DNA of 64,000 nt from Streptomyces tardus (GCF_018101125.2 NZ_JAELVF020000004.1:434001-498000), one strand, 5' to 3'. Shown: positions 41,981 to 50,627, counted from the stretch's first letter. Numbers and translations are program-made. Notes: generated by a model from the letters alone, not told the origin.

Positions 41981-42865
41981 TCAGTCCAGCGCGGTCAGCG
42001 AGCCGCGCAGATGCTCGCGCTCCTTGCCGCTCGCGCCGCGCAGCCCGAAGCGCCAGTCCTCGCCGGTCTGCGTCGCCGCGAACCGCACCGAGGCCGGCAG
42101 CAGCACCGGGGACCTGAAGGCGACCTCCACCCGGTACGCGTCCGGGAGCCGCTCCGTACGCTCGGAAAGCGCCGCCAGGCAGCGGGCCTTGGTCCACATG
42201 CCGTGTGCGATCGAGCTGCGGAAGCCGAACGGCTTGGCGGCCAGCGGGTGGAGGTGGATCGGGTTGCGGTCGCCGGAGACCGAGGCGTACCGCCGCCCCA
42301 CCGAGCCCGGCACATGCCACTCCCGGGTCAGCCCGGCGTCCTCGAAGGAAGTCGCCGGCGGCTCGGTGCGGCCGAAGCCACCGGCCTCCTCCTCGCTCCT
42401 GCCCCGGCGCAGATACGTGCTGGTCGAACGCCAGACGGTGGCGGTGCCGTCGTCGGCCTCGGCCCGGATGTCGAAGACCCTGCCCTTGGGGTGCGGTCGC
42501 AGGTCCTGCGCCCACACCTGGTACGTGAGGGTCTCGCCGGGACGGATCGGACGCAGCTGCTCGACCGTGTTGGCCACATGCACCAGGCCGAGCAGCGGGA
42601 AGGGGAAGTCCGCCGCCGTCATCAGGGCCATCGACGGCCCGAAGGCAACCATGTGCGGATAGGTGGCCGGCAGCACCGCGTGTTCCTGGAAGCCGCAGAC
42701 TCCGGCGTACTCGGCCAGATGCTTCTCCCGCACGGTCCGGCCGCGCAACACCAGCCGTCTGTCCGGCAGTTCGCACGGGGCGCCCTTCTTCGGCAGCACC
42801 GCCCTGAGGTACATGCCGGCCAGCCCCGGCACCCCGGTGAGCTCCTGTGTGGTGTACGCGCTCAT
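41981..42865 (-). CDS. MaoC-like (R)-hydratase, HtdX type
   Basis: A 294-residue protein with a double hot-dog fold. The C-terminal hydratase motif is RYASVSGDRNPIHLHPLAAK, FGFRSSIAHGMWTKA, with the Asp/His dyad of (R)-specific enoyl-CoA hydratases. The N-terminal half is degenerate. It resembles mycobacterial HtdX (Rv0241c), which hydrates enoyl-thioesters and neighbours fabG4, as here. The gene begins four bases after fabG on the minus strand. It ends at a strong terminator shared with tetR. Confidence 0.87.
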   Translation of the reverse strand: MSAYTTQELTGVPGLAGMYLRAVLPKKGAPCELPDRRLVLRGRTVREKHLAEYAGVCGFQEHAVLPATYPHMVAFGPSMALMTAADFPFPLLGLVHVANTVEQLRPIRPGETLTYQVWAQDLRPHPKGRVFDIRAEADDGTATVWRSTSTYLRRGRSEEEAGGFGRTEPPATSFEDAGLTREWHVPGSVGRRYASVSGDRNPIHLHPLAAKPFGFRSSIAHGMWTKARCLAALSERTERLPDAYRVEVAFRSPVLLPASVRFAATQTGEDWRFGLRGASGKEREHLRGSLTALD

Positions 42866-42869
42866 CCGT

Positions 42870-44219
42870 TCACGCCCCCAACAGGCCCTGGCCGCACACC
42901 CGCAGGACCTGGCCGGTCACCGCACCGCTGGCTGGGGACGCGAAGTACGCCACCGCCTCGGCGACGTCGACCGGCTGCCCGCCCTGCTTCATGCTGTTCA
43001 GTCGGCGTCCGGCCTCCCGGATGAAGAGCGGCACCTGCGCGGTCATCTGCGTCTCGATGAAGCCCGGCGCCACCGCGTTCACCGTGACCCCGCGGCCCGC
43101 GGTGTACGGCGCCAGCGAGCGGACGTGGCCGATGAGGCCGGCTTTGCTCGCGGCGTAGTTGGTCTGGCCGACGTTGCCGGCGATTCCGCTGATGGAGGAG
43201 ACGCAGACGATGCGCCCGCCCTCGGCGACGACCGGGTCCTTCTCGTCCAGCAGCCGGTCGTTGAGCCGCTCGACCGAGGAGAGGTTGACGGCCAGCACGG
43301 AGTCCCAGCGGTCGCGGCTCATCCGGCCGAGGGTCTTGTCCCGGGTGATGCCGGCGTTGTGCACGACGATGTCCGCGCCGCCGCGCCGCTCCCGCAGCTC
43401 ACGGGCGAGCGCCTGCGGGGCGTCCTCGGCGGTGACGTCCAGCTCCAGCGCGCTGCCGCCGATCCGCTCGGCCACCGCGCGCAGTTGCTCGCTCTGGGCG
43501 GCGATGTCCAGGCAGACGACATGGGCGCCGTCACGGGCCAGTGTCGCGGCGATGACCTCGCCGATGCCGCGCGAGGCACCGGTCACCACGGCGGTCTTCC
43601 CCTCCAGCGGCAGATCCCAGCTCTGCGGCACGCCGCCCCGGTCGCCGTCCACCACGAGGACCTGGCCGGAGACGTAGGCCGAGCGCGGCGAGAGCACGAA
43701 GCGCGTGGTCGACTCGATCGCCTCCTCCGAACCCGGGGCCACCAGCAGCAGTTGGGCGGTCGCGCCGCGCTTGAGCTCCTTGCCCGCCGACCGTACGAAG
43801 CCCTCCAGCGCGCGCTGGGCGGCGGCCTCCCGGGCGGTGGTCGTGTGCTCGGGGGGAGTGCCGATCACCAGGAGCCGGCCGGAGGCGGCGAGCGAGCGGA
43901 CTCGGGGGTGGAAGAAGGTGTGCAGCGCGTGCAGTTGGTCACTGTCCCGGATGCCGGTGGCGTCGAAGACGAGCGCATCGGGGCGGTGGCCGTCGCGCGG
44001 CTCGGTGCCGGTCTCGACCTCGGCACCGGCCGCCGCCAACTGGCTGTGCAGCGACTTCTGCACGCGTCCGGAGGGCTGACCGCCCAGCACTATCGGGCCG
44101 GGGAAGGCGGGTGCGCCGGGGAGGTGGCGCCGCAGCGGTTCGGGCTGGGGAAGGCCCAGCCGCTTGGCGAGAAAGCCTCCCGCGCCCCCGGAGGTCAGTT
44201 TTTGGTAGCGGTCAGCCAT
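42870..44219 (-). CDS. fabG4: 3-oxoacyl-ACP/CoA reductase, FabG4-like
   Basis: A 449-residue SDR with a flavodoxin-like N-terminal domain and a C-terminal reductase domain. The NAD-binding loop is VVTGASRGIGEVIAATLA, with IVVHNAGITRDKTL and the catalytic Ser-Tyr-Lys in VSSISGIAGNVGQTNYAASK. The long two-domain form matches mycobacterial FabG4 (Rv0242c), an NADH-dependent 3-oxoacyl reductase. It is divergent from the thiolase with an operator between them. GGGAGAA lies six bases before the ATG. maoC follows four bases downstream. Confidence 0.92.
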   Translation of the reverse strand: MADRYQKLTSGGAGGFLAKRLGLPQPEPLRRHLPGAPAFPGPIVLGGQPSGRVQKSLHSQLAAAGAEVETGTEPRDGHRPDALVFDATGIRDSDQLHALHTFFHPRVRSLAASGRLLVIGTPPEHTTTAREAAAQRALEGFVRSAGKELKRGATAQLLLVAPGSEEAIESTTRFVLSPRSAYVSGQVLVVDGDRGGVPQSWDLPLEGKTAVVTGASRGIGEVIAATLARDGAHVVCLDIAAQSEQLRAVAERIGGSALELDVTAEDAPQALARELRERRGGADIVVHNAGITRDKTLGRMSRDRWDSVLAVNLSSVERLNDRLLDEKDPVVAEGGRIVCVSSISGIAGNVGQTNYAASKAGLIGHVRSLAPYTAGRGVTVNAVAPGFIETQMTAQVPLFIREAGRRLNSMKQGGQPVDVAEAVAYFASPASGAVTGQVLRVCGQGLLGA

Positions 44220-44245
44220 TGATTTCTCCCTACGCGTGAGTAAGT

Positions 44246-44259
44246 TTACCCAACAGTAA
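44246..44259. promoter_or_regulatory. operator half-match TTACCnnnnAGTAA in the fabG/thiolase promoter
   Basis: TTACCCAACAGTAA differs from the tetR operators (TTACTnnnnAGTAA) at one arm position. It lies 27 bases upstream of fabG and 34 bases upstream of the thiolase, in an AT-rich patch. It supports coordinated control of both divergons by one regulator. Confidence 0.65.
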
Positions 44260-44293
44260 GAACTGTACGGTCAGACCACAAGGAGCAGCAGAC

Positions 44294-45604
44294 ATGGCTT
44301 CGATCGGGCGCCGCGTCGCGATCATCGGCGGTAACCGCATTCCGTTCGCCCGCTCGGACGGTGCCTACGCCACCGCCTCCAACCAGGAGATGCTGTCGGC
44401 TGCCCTGACCGGGCTGGTCGACCGGTACAACCTGGCCGGAGAGGTGCTCGGCGAGGTCGCCGCGGGCGCGGTCCTCAAGCACAGCCGGGACTTCAACCTG
44501 GTGCGCGAGGTCGTCCTCGGCAGCGAACTCGACGCCAGGACGCCGGCGTACGACCTCCAGCAGGCGTGCGGCACCGGCCTGGAGGCGGTCATCCTGGTCG
44601 CCAACAAGATCGCGCTCGGCCAGATCGACGCCGGTGTCGCCGGCGGCGTCGACACCGCGAGCGATGCACCGCTCGCTCTCAACGACCAGCTGCGCAAGGT
44701 GCTGCTGCGCACCCGCCGGGCCAAGAGCGTGCCCGCCAGGCTCGGTTCGCTGGCCGGGATCAGGCCGCGCCACGTGGTGCCGGAGATCCCGCAGAACTCC
44801 GAGCCGCGCACCGGGCTCTCGATGGGCGAGCACGCCGCGGTCACCGCCGCGCAGTGGGGCGTCACCCGCGAGGACCAGGACCTGCTCGCCGCCACCAGCC
44901 ACCAGCGCCTGGCCGCCGCGTACGAGCGGGGATTCCAGGACGACCTGGTGACGCCCTTCCGAGGGCTGGAGCGCGACCAGAATCTGCGTCCCGACAGCAG
45001 CGTCGAGAAGCTCGCCAAGCTGAAGCCGGCCTTCGGCGGCTCCGGCGGCACCATGACCGCGGGCAACTCCACTCCGCTCACCGACGGCGCCTCCACCGTG
45101 CTGCTGGCCTCCGAGGAGTGGGCCGCCGAGCGCGGACTGCCGGTGCTCGCCTATCTGCGCGCCTCGCGCACCGCCGCGGTGGACTTCGTCGGCGGGCGGG
45201 ACGGCCTGCTGATGGCGCCGGTGTACGCGGTGCCCCGGCTGCTCAAGGACGTCGGCGCGGGACTCGGCGACCTCGACTACTACGAGATCCACGAGGCGTT
45301 CGCCTCCCAGGTGCTGGCCACCCTCGCGGCCTGGGAGGACGCCGACTTCTGCGCCGAGCGGCTCGGTCTGCCGGAGGCGCTCGGCAGCGTGGACCGGGAC
45401 CGGCTCAACGTCAACGGCTCCTCGCTGGCCGCCGGCCACCCCTTCGCCGCGACCGGCGGACGGATCGTGGCCAACCTCGCCAAGCTTCTCGACCACAAGG
45501 CCCGCGAGCGCGGTCCGGCCGAGGACGGCGGCCCCGTCGCCCGCGGACTGATCTCGCTGTGCGCCGCGGGCGGGCAGGGAGTGACGGCCGTACTGGAGCG
45601 CTGA
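44294..45604 (+). CDS. fadA2: acetyl-CoA acetyltransferase (thiolase), FadA2-like
   Basis: A 436-residue thiolase. The acyl-accepting Cys is in DLQQACGTGLEAVILVANK. The active-site His is in NVNGSSLAAGHPFAATGGR and the second Cys in SLCAAGGQGVTAV. It cleaves 3-oxoacyl-CoA or condenses acetyl-CoA. It corresponds to FadA2 (Rv0243) of the mycobacterial htdX-fabG4-fadA2-fadE5 cluster. AAGGAG precedes the ATG, and it is divergent from fabG with the operator between. Confidence 0.93.
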   Translation: MASIGRRVAIIGGNRIPFARSDGAYATASNQEMLSAALTGLVDRYNLAGEVLGEVAAGAVLKHSRDFNLVREVVLGSELDARTPAYDLQQACGTGLEAVILVANKIALGQIDAGVAGGVDTASDAPLALNDQLRKVLLRTRRAKSVPARLGSLAGIRPRHVVPEIPQNSEPRTGLSMGEHAAVTAAQWGVTREDQDLLAATSHQRLAAAYERGFQDDLVTPFRGLERDQNLRPDSSVEKLAKLKPAFGGSGGTMTAGNSTPLTDGASTVLLASEEWAAERGLPVLAYLRASRTAAVDFVGGRDGLLMAPVYAVPRLLKDVGAGLGDLDYYEIHEAFASQVLATLAAWEDADFCAERLGLPEALGSVDRDRLNVNGSSLAAGHPFAATGGRIVANLAKLLDHKARERGPAEDGGPVARGLISLCAAGGQGVTAVLER

Positions 45605-45622
45605 GTCGGCCCACTCGGGGGA

Positions 45623-45646
45623 GCCCGCCGCACTCCGGCGGCGGGC
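45623..45646. terminator. 8-bp hairpin between thiolase and acyl-CoA ligase genes
   Basis: GCCCGCCG (45623-45630) pairs with CGGCGGGC (45639-45646) around an eight-base loop in the 104-base gap between two co-directional genes. It may end or attenuate the thiolase transcript. Confidence 0.4.
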
Positions 45647-45708
45647 GCTTCATCGACCACGACCGCGACCCGCAGACCGACGCACGAGCCGCGAACAGGA
45701 GCCACAGG

Positions 45709-47625
45709 ATGGGCGTACGCAAAGACCTCAAGAAGGCGCAGCAGCATCCCGAACTCGCCAACCGGGTAAGGGTGGAGACCGTCAAGGAGGGCGGCGTCGT
45801 ACGGGAGGCGCGCGCCTCCCGCCTGGTCGACCCGCCGACGAGCGGCAGCACCGCCGACATCCCGTTCACCAACGCACAGGAGCAGCCGGGGACACTCGCG
45901 CTCCGCCGCCGCACCGCCGACGGCTGGGACGAGGTCAGCGCGAAGCTCTTCGCCGACGAGGTGAACGCCGCGGCCAAGGGTTTGATCGCCGCCGGGCTGG
46001 AGCCCGGCGGACGGGTCGCGCTGATGTCGCGCACCCGCTACGAGTGGGCGGTGCTGGACTTCGCCATCTGGGCCGCGGGCGGCCAGACGGTCCCGATCTA
46101 CGCCACCTCCTCGGTGGACCAGGTCCGATGGATCCTCCAGGACTCGGACGCCCGGCTGGTGGTCGCCGAGACCCCGGAGAACGCGCGGACGGTCGAGCAG
46201 GCCGCCGAAGGCCTGGAGGAGAGCCGCCGTGTCTGGCAGCTGGACGCCGACGGCATGGACGAACTCGCCGCCGCCGGCCGGGAGATCGAGGATGCGGAGG
46301 TCGCCCGCCGTCGCGCGGCGCTGACCCCGGACTCCATCGCCACCATCTGCTACACCTCCGGCACCACCCGCCGCCCCAAGGGCTGCGTGCTCACCCACGG
46401 CAACCTGCTCGCCGAGGCCGCGAACACCATCGAGCTGCTGCACCCGGTCTTCCGCGAGGTGACCAAGCAGGACGCCTCGACGCTGCTCTTCCTCCCGCTG
46501 GCGCACATCCTGGGCCGCACCATCCAGATCGCCTGCCTGATGGCGCGCATCGAGGTCGGACACTGCCCGAGCATCAAGCCCGACGAACTCCGCCCGGAAC
46601 TGCGCAGCTTCCGGCCGACGTTCGTGGTCGGCGTGCCGTACCTCTTCGAGAAGATCCACGACGCCGGCCGGGCCACCGCGGAGAACCTGGGCCGCGGCGC
46701 CTCCTTCGATCGGGCCGACCGGATCGGTGTCAACTTCGGCGAGGCGTCGCTGGCGAAGTACCTGGGCACGGGGGCCGGCCCGAAGCTGGGGCTGCGCCTG
46801 GCGGCGGGCCTGTACGACCTGCTGGTCTACCGCCGCATCCGCAAGGAGCTCGGCGGTCGGCTCAGCTATGCCATCAGCGGCGGCTCCCCGCTCGACAAGC
46901 GTCTGAGCCTCTTCTTCTACGCCGCCGGCATCGTCATCTACGAGGGCTACGGACTGACCGAGACCACCGCCGCGGCGACCATCACCCCGCCGCTGAGCCC
47001 GCGTCCGGGCACCGTGGGCCAGCCCGTCCCCGGCACCACCATCAGGATCGCGGACGACGGCGAGGTGCTGATCAAGGGCGGCATCGTCTTCGGCGAGTAC
47101 TGGAACAACCCGGCCGCCTCCCAGGAGGTGCTGCACGACCGGTGGTTCGCCACCGGGGACCTCGGCGCGCTCGACGAGGACGGCTACCTCAGCATTACCG
47201 GCCGCAAGAAGGACATCCTGGTCACCTCCGGCGGCAAGAACGTCTCGCCGGCGGTGCTGGAGGACCGGCTGCGCAGCCGTCCGCCGGTCGGGCAGTGCAT
47301 CGTGCTCGGCGACGGACGCTCCTACATCTGCGCCCTGGTCACCCTGGAGCCGGAGGCCAGGGAGCACTGGCTGGCGATGCGCAAGCGACCCAAGGACACT
47401 CCGCTGTCCGAGCTGCGGGAGGACCCCGAGCTGATCGCGGACGTCCAGAAGGCCGTCGACTACGCCAACGAGGCGGTCTCCAAGGCCGAGTCGATCCGCA
47501 GGTTCCGTATCATCGACGGGGAGTTCAGCGAGGAGAACGGCATGCTCACGCCCTCGCTGAAGGTCAAGCGGGCCGCCGTGCTGAAGGCGCACGAGTCGGA
47601 GATCGAGGCGCTCTACGCACGCTGA
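45709..47625 (+). CDS. fadD: long-chain fatty-acyl-CoA synthetase (FadD15-like)
   Basis: A 638-residue AMP-forming acyl-CoA ligase. The P-loop reads CYTSGTTRRPKGCVLTHGN, where the family has G at the first R. Other motifs are YAISGGSPLDKRLSLFFYAA, YEGYGLTETTAAATI, WFATGDLGALDEDGYLSITG, RKKDILVTSGGKNVSPAVLE and the C-terminal LKVKR with the adenylation Lys. Long-chain fatty acids are the likely substrate, supplying the oxidation cluster. AGGAG precedes the ATG, and a strong terminator follows the stop. Confidence 0.91.
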   Translation: MGVRKDLKKAQQHPELANRVRVETVKEGGVVREARASRLVDPPTSGSTADIPFTNAQEQPGTLALRRRTADGWDEVSAKLFADEVNAAAKGLIAAGLEPGGRVALMSRTRYEWAVLDFAIWAAGGQTVPIYATSSVDQVRWILQDSDARLVVAETPENARTVEQAAEGLEESRRVWQLDADGMDELAAAGREIEDAEVARRRAALTPDSIATICYTSGTTRRPKGCVLTHGNLLAEAANTIELLHPVFREVTKQDASTLLFLPLAHILGRTIQIACLMARIEVGHCPSIKPDELRPELRSFRPTFVVGVPYLFEKIHDAGRATAENLGRGASFDRADRIGVNFGEASLAKYLGTGAGPKLGLRLAAGLYDLLVYRRIRKELGGRLSYAISGGSPLDKRLSLFFYAAGIVIYEGYGLTETTAAATITPPLSPRPGTVGQPVPGTTIRIADDGEVLIKGGIVFGEYWNNPAASQEVLHDRWFATGDLGALDEDGYLSITGRKKDILVTSGGKNVSPAVLEDRLRSRPPVGQCIVLGDGRSYICALVTLEPEAREHWLAMRKRPKDTPLSELREDPELIADVQKAVDYANEAVSKAESIRRFRIIDGEFSEENGMLTPSLKVKRAAVLKAHESEIEALYAR

Positions 47626-47644
47626 CCGCCCTCGGTCACGAAGA

Positions 47645-47679
47645 GAGTGGTGCGGCGTCCTCCGGGCGCCGCACCACTC
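47645..47679. terminator. 13-bp perfect hairpin after the acyl-CoA ligase gene
   Basis: GAGTGGTGCGGCG (47645-47657) is complementary to CGCCGCACCACTC (47667-47679) with a nine-base loop, 20 bases beyond the stop. This is a convincing terminator for the lipid cluster. Confidence 0.85.
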
Positions 47680-47804
47680 CTGGTTCGGGGCCGGGAGCCG
47701 CTCCCCAAGTGGCCGGAACCTGCCTGCTGTCCAGAGCCCCGTACTACTGCGAGCATGACAAGCGCCAGTGATTGTCCCGGTACACAAGTGACAGCGAGGC
47801 TGTG

Positions 47805-48782
47805 ATGAGGAGTAACTGGAATGACACGGAGCAACCCGCGAGGCCGACCGACCCGGCGGCCCCCGTGCCCGACAGCGCGTCCGCGTCCGGCGGAAAATCG
47901 TCGTTCGACGACATCTACGACCAGCCCGACCCCCGCGCGTACTACCGCACCCTGGGACCGTACGAGTACCAGATCCCGCACCACGCACAGCAGCTGACCC
48001 GCCGTCTGCTGGGCACCAAGCCGCTGGTGGCGGCTGCCGAACACGGCCCCGTCGCAGTGCTGGACCTCTGCTGCTCCTACGGGCTGAACGCCGCCCTGCT
48101 CAACCACACGCTCACGCTGGACGACCTCTACCGCCACTACGCGCAGCACGACACCGGCGCCGGGACCGCGAACCCGGGCGGCAGCGCGACCGCCCGGCCC
48201 GGACCGGGTGAACTCCTCGCCGTCGACCGGGAGTTCTACGCCGCACACCGCCGCTACGACGCCGTACGGGCCCTCGGCCTGGACGCCGCGGCGAACGCCG
48301 TCGGCTACGCCCGGGACGCCGGCCTCCTGGAGGAGGGCCACCACGAGGACCTGGAGCGACACGAACCGAGCGACGCCCTGAAAGCGGCGCTCGGCAGTGT
48401 CTCGCTGATCACCGTCAGCGGCGGCGTCGGCTACGTCACCGAACGGACCTTCGCCCGGCTGGTGCGCCATCTGCCGCCGCACGCCTGGGTGTTGGCGCTG
48501 GTGCTGCGCACGGTCGGCTACGAGGGGATCGTCCGGACCCTCGCCGAACACGGGCTCACCACGGTCCGCGGGCCGGGCACCCATCGCCAGCGCCGCTTCA
48601 CCTCCGCGCAGGAGCAACGGCACGCGGTCGAGGCGGTGCGGGCGGCCGGCCTGACGCCCGAGGGGTTCGAGGCGGACGGGCACTACCACGCCGAACTCTG
48701 GCTCTCCGGCCCCGGCGACCGCGAGTCCGTCGCCGCCGTGCTCGACGAGGTCGCTGTGCCGGACGGGGCCGCCAGCGGCTGA
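47805..48782 (+). CDS. SAM methyltransferase-like protein
   Basis: A 325-residue soluble protein resembling class I methyltransferases. A conserved N-terminal block (SFDDIYDQPDPRAYYRTLGP) precedes the SAM-type loop AVLDLCCSYGLNAALLNHTL, with later YDAVRALGLDAAANAVGYAR and SLITVSGGVGYVTERTFARL in place of motifs II-IV. The SAM loop is altered (DLCCSYG rather than DxGxG), so activity is uncertain. The ATG at 47805 has GAGG five bases upstream; in-frame codons further upstream have no ribosome binding site. It is monocistronic. Confidence 0.65.
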   Translation: MRSNWNDTEQPARPTDPAAPVPDSASASGGKSSFDDIYDQPDPRAYYRTLGPYEYQIPHHAQQLTRRLLGTKPLVAAAEHGPVAVLDLCCSYGLNAALLNHTLTLDDLYRHYAQHDTGAGTANPGGSATARPGPGELLAVDREFYAAHRRYDAVRALGLDAAANAVGYARDAGLLEEGHHEDLERHEPSDALKAALGSVSLITVSGGVGYVTERTFARLVRHLPPHAWVLALVLRTVGYEGIVRTLAEHGLTTVRGPGTHRQRRFTSAQEQRHAVEAVRAAGLTPEGFEADGHYHAELWLSGPGDRESVAAVLDEVAVPDGAASG

Positions 48783-49125
48783 ACGGGCCCCCGTTCGGCG
48801 TTCCGGAAGCCGTCTCCAGCCGGTGGCGGCAGAACGGTCGGACCGCCGCCGAGTGCCGGGGCTCTCGGCGGGCAAAGGGTCGGCGAGGTGCCGAGACCGC
48901 GGTGAAGGCCGGCTTCTCGCGAGGGGCACCACCGGGCGTCGGCGAGCAACTGCGGACGGGCGGAAGGGAGTTCAGGGGCGTCCGGCGGTGAACAGGCGCT
49001 CTTGACCGGTCCCCGGGGCTCACGGAGACTCGACATCGAGCGCCGGTACGGGCTTCGGCGGTCGCAGAGGGCCGTCCGCCGCCGAGGTCCTTCCGGACTC
49101 GGCATCGACCGACAGACGGGATGCC

Positions 49126-49239
49126 ATGATCGGCGCACCGGCACCGACGCATATCGAGGCGGCCGAGAAACCGCCCGTGTGTCCGCTGCTGACCTCCCGT
49201 CGCCACATCGATCTGCTGCGGGTCGCCGGCGCGAGCTAG
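49126..49239 (+). CDS. cis-regulatory leader peptide (RRH(V/I)DLLRV family)
   Basis: A 37-codon frame starting MIGAPAPTHIEAAEKPPVCP whose C-terminus LLTSRRHIDLLRVAGAS matches the putative leader peptides known in actinomycetes (SRRHVDLLRV(A/C)SA type), which precede sulfur- or cysteine-related genes. A perfect 14-bp hairpin follows 11 bases after its stop, and a GST-like gene follows 370 bases later. The arrangement suggests attenuation. Unlike many relatives it does not end in cysteines, though it has one Cys codon at residue 19. The upstream ribosome binding site is weak. Confidence 0.65.
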   Translation: MIGAPAPTHIEAAEKPPVCPLLTSRRHIDLLRVAGAS

Positions 49240-49250
49240 GCCCCGCATCT

Positions 49251-49284
49251 GCCTCCCCCTCCGCTCCCGGGCGGAGGGGGAGGC
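49251..49284 (+). terminator. 14-bp perfect hairpin after the leader peptide
   Basis: GCCTCCCCCTCCGC (49251-49264) is exactly complementary to 49271-49284 around a six-base loop. It begins 11 bases after the leader-peptide stop and before the GST-like gene, the position expected of an attenuator. The rest of 48783-49609 shows no gene. Confidence 0.8.
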
Positions 49285-49609
49285 GTGCGTGCGCCCGCTC
49301 CCGACCCCTGCCCGCGTCCGGGTCGGCCGGGGCCGCGCACTTCGACGCCGCGCCGCGGGGCGCCCCGAACTCGGCCCGCCCGCCCGGTTCGGTCCCGAGC
49401 GCGCATCGTACCGATGCGCGCCCACCGCTCCGGCAGCGGCGCACCCGCACGCCTCGACGCACTCCATCGACGCGCCCTGCCGACGGGCCGCACCCGCTCT
49501 ACCGCCCGCCGGCCGCACCCCCGGGGCCGTCCGCAGCCGTCCGCAGCCGCCCGACCGTCCGCAGCCGCAAGGCGCCCGTGTCTCGACCCGCCTCTCCAAG
49601 GAGCCAGTC

Positions 49610-50506
49610 ATGTCGGGAAAGAACGCACCCGCACCCACCACGCCCGGTTTCACCGGCCGCCTCGGCGACGCCCGCAGCGGCGGCTTCTACCCCGTCCCCC
49701 AGCGGTACGGGCTCCATCTCGCGCTCTCCTGCCCGTCCGGACTGCGCATCGCGATCGCCCACGCGCTGTTGCGGCTCGAGGGGCGGGTCGCTCTGCACCT
49801 GTTGCCACCGGTTCCGGGGGAGGGCGGCGACCATCCGGAGCTGCGCGCCTGGTACCAGGCCTCCCGCCACGGCCACCCCGGCCCGTACACCGCGCCGCTG
49901 CTCACCGACGCGTGGACCGGCCGTATCGTCAGCGACCGGCCCGGTGACATCGTCACCGACCTCGCCACGCACTACGGGGGCGCGCGTGAACTCCTCCCCG
50001 TCGACGCCTCGCAGCGGTCCCGGGCGCAGGAGCTGTCGGACCTGTTCGACCGGGACATCGGCGAGGCGGCCGGAGAAGCGGGCGAGGCCCGGTCAGGGGC
50101 CGCCGAGGCGCTGGAAAGGCTGCTGGCCGCACTCGGTTCCCTCGAAGCGCTGCTGGAGCGCCGGCCGTACGTACTGGGGGAGCGGCTGACGACCGTCGAC
50201 GTCCATCTGTGGACCACTCTCGTACGGCTGGACCACGTGGACCGCTGGCACCTCGACGCCCGGGCCACCCACCGCATCGCGGCGCATCCCCAACTCTGGG
50301 CCTACGCCCGGAGGTTGCTCGCCCTGCCGGAGTTCGGGCAGCAGCTGCGCACCTCCGACATCCTCTCCCGGCACCATGTGCACTGCCGGGGTCTGGAGGC
50401 GGCCGGAGCGGCGGTGCGCATCATCGACTGGCAGCGACCCGCCCCGCTGCCCGAGTCGTGCACCGAGCAACGCAGCAACGTCGCCGCAGGCTGCCGCCGG
50501 CTGTAG
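49610..50506 (+). CDS. glutathionyl-hydroquinone reductase/GST-like protein
   Basis: A 298-residue protein with a thioredoxin-like N-terminus and a GST C-terminal domain, resembling the Xi-class GST/ECM4 (YqjG) family. ALSCPSGLRIAIAHALLRLE has a Cys at the family active site. ELSDLFDRDIGEAAGEAGEA, RPYVLGERLTTVDVHLWTTL and VRLDHVDRWHLD are typical of the helical domain. Since actinomycetes use mycothiol rather than glutathione, its thiol partner is uncertain. Purine-rich AAGGAG precedes the ATG. The upstream leader peptide and terminator suggest attenuated expression. Confidence 0.78.
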   Translation: MSGKNAPAPTTPGFTGRLGDARSGGFYPVPQRYGLHLALSCPSGLRIAIAHALLRLEGRVALHLLPPVPGEGGDHPELRAWYQASRHGHPGPYTAPLLTDAWTGRIVSDRPGDIVTDLATHYGGARELLPVDASQRSRAQELSDLFDRDIGEAAGEAGEARSGAAEALERLLAALGSLEALLERRPYVLGERLTTVDVHLWTTLVRLDHVDRWHLDARATHRIAAHPQLWAYARRLLALPEFGQQLRTSDILSRHHVHCRGLEAAGAAVRIIDWQRPAPLPESCTEQRSNVAAGCRRL

Positions 50507-50577
50507 CCCCGGCCGCCGGGGCGTACCTCCCCGTGCGCCCCCGCCTTGCCGCCGGTGTTGCCGCGTGGACCGGCGGT

Positions 50578-50623
50578 CCGCGTCAGCCCGGTCCGGACGA
50601 GCGTTCCGGCCCGGCTGACGCGG
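50578..50623. terminator. 11-bp hairpin between the GST-like gene and tRNA-Cys
   Basis: CCGCGTCAGCC (50578-50588) is complementary to GGCTGACGCGG (50613-50623), with a nested hairpin TCCGGA...TCCGG in the loop. It lies directly after the tRNA 3' end on the minus strand and after the GST-like stop on the plus strand, so it probably terminates both. Confidence 0.75.
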
Positions 50624-50627
50624 CCCG

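Noticed and set aside
49020..49208. Minus-strand 62-codon frame in the GST-like leader region
   Set aside because: It is antisense to the better-supported leader peptide and has no recognisable family.
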